From Clostridiaceae bacterium (GTDB lineage Bacteria; Bacillota; Clostridia; Clostridiales; Clostridiaceae): DNA of 42,684 bases. Below, piece by piece: positions 42,051 through 42,684 of the stretch. The position numbers and the translations under genes are program-made. Numbering within the stretch: position 1 is the stretch's first letter; each line of letters begins with the position of its first letter. The stretch spans positions 1 to 42,684 of the forward strand of contig JACMJL010000086.1 of NCBI GenBank assembly GCA_014380625.1, given 5' to 3'. Below the pieces are notes generated by a model, which worked only from the letters and a program-made list of their open reading frames with translations, ran no database searches and had not been told where the DNA came from.

Positions 42051-42684
42051 ATGCTTAATTACCCTAATCATGTTAAGAATAAACTAATTAATATTGTAGA
42101 AGAAATGGCCGAGAATCCTGAATGTTATGTTAAGAATCCTAATCGTGATTTTACACGTGAACGTAAACTAACATTCAAATCTGTTATTGAAATTTTATTA
42201 TCTATTGGTGGAGGTTCTATTTCTAAAGAACTTTTAGAACACTTTAATTATGATGCTGCTACAGCTTCATCTTCAGCTTTTGTACAACAAAGAGATAAAA
42301 TTTTGCCATCTACTTTTGAAATTTTGCTTGATAAATTCACTAATTCTTTTGATAATCTTAAAACTTACAATGGTTATAGACTACTTGCAGTAGATGGATC
42401 AGACCTTAATATTGCTTATAATCCTAAAGATATTGATAGATATTGTCAATCCTCTCCTGATTCTAAAGACTATAATATCTTGCATCTTAATGCGATGTAT
42501 GACTTATGTAATAAACTATATATTGATGCTTCTATCCAATCGTATAAACAAATGAATGAGTATAGAGCTCTCACTGATATGGTTAAGCGTTCTAAAATAA
42601 CTGAAAAGGCCATATTTATTGCTGACCGTGGTTATGAAAGCTACAATGTATTTGCTCATATTGAGAAAATGGGTTTTAAATATG
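42051..42684 (+). CDS. IS4-family transposase, truncated by the window edge
   Basis: An open frame of 211 codons running off the right edge. It begins MLNYPNHVKNKL with GGAGG 8 bases upstream. LLAVDGSDLNIAY carries the first catalytic Asp of the DDE set and IFIADRGYESYNVF the second, followed by the start of the region leading to the Glu. The N-terminal part (SVIEILLSIGGGSISKELLEHF) matches IS4/IS231-type transposases. No frameshift is seen in the visible part, so it may be active. The AAAAAAAATAG-TTTTTT segment before the SD can fold and may limit translation. Confidence 0.88.
   Translation, partial: MLNYPNHVKNKLINIVEEMAENPECYVKNPNRDFTRERKLTFKSVIEILLSIGGGSISKELLEHFNYDAATASSSAFVQQRDKILPSTFEILLDKFTNSFDNLKTYNGYRLLAVDGSDLNIAYNPKDIDRYCQSSPDSKDYNILHLNAMYDLCNKLYIDASIQSYKQMNEYRALTDMVKRSKITEKAIFIADRGYESYNVFAHIEKMGFKY

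Larger units (their letters stand above)
41880..42684 (+). mobile_element. Left part of an IS4-type insertion sequence (right end outside the window)
   Basis: The transposase begins at 42051. The left edge is not fixed; I place it tentatively at 41880, where composition changes and two small hairpins (GGC-TTCG-GCC, and AATGTC/GACATT) start. Terminal repeats cannot be confirmed because the right end is missing. Confidence 0.5.

Overview
The window is AT-rich, about 43 kb, and dense with genes mostly on the minus strand. It looks like chromosome of an anaerobic, spore-forming Clostridium or close relative. Supporting signs are the miaB-mutS-mutL-miaA order beside lexA, an IspH enzyme fused to ribosomal-protein-S1-type domains, an archaeal-type AspRS behind a T-box leader, a glycyl-radical pyruvate formate-lyase, a CotS-like spore-coat protein, the long form of urocanate hydratase and strong Shine-Dalgarno sites with TTG/GTG starts.

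Region 1-2600 (plus strand) is an accessory-looking cassette: a repeat-bearing AT-rich leader, a consensus promoter, an HTH protein whose C-terminal half resembles a nuclease fold, and a tyrosine recombinase. An orphan LexA-type box lies just beyond it. Region 2600-12090 holds a Cys-rich acidic protein and lexA, divergently transcribed, then on the minus strand the tRNA-modification and mismatch-repair block (miaB, mutS, mutL, miaA and a PLP enzyme), then a 48-residue ORF on the plus strand. Region 12100-20700 (minus) carries a GNAT enzyme, a CotS-family protein, speD, cmk with the ispH-S1 fusion, an HI0933-type flavoprotein, an RpiR regulator, a YpmA-like small protein and an RluB/RsuA-type pseudouridine synthase.

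Region 20700-25950 holds an orphan ZnuB-type permease (plus), possible gene debris, a secreted M4 metalloprotease and an AspRS whose leader has two successive T-box antiterminator/terminator units but room for only one Stem I. Region 25950-33840 (minus) holds a solitary hutU, a YtrA-like GntR/ABC operon with a dyad operator, and pflB-pflA. Region 34000-39120 (minus) is a compact three-gene unit: a CrtI-like flavoprotein, a flavin/[2Fe-2S] reductase and a VIT/VWA protein. I consider this the best candidate in the window for an uncharacterised pathway. Region 39300-41860 holds a 55-residue protein, a patatin-like lipase, a YgjP-like metallopeptidase and a Lys/Ala-rich DUF6465-like protein. The window ends inside an IS4-type transposase.

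I saw no tRNA, rRNA or CRISPR array. Family assignments come from reading motifs; no database search was run.
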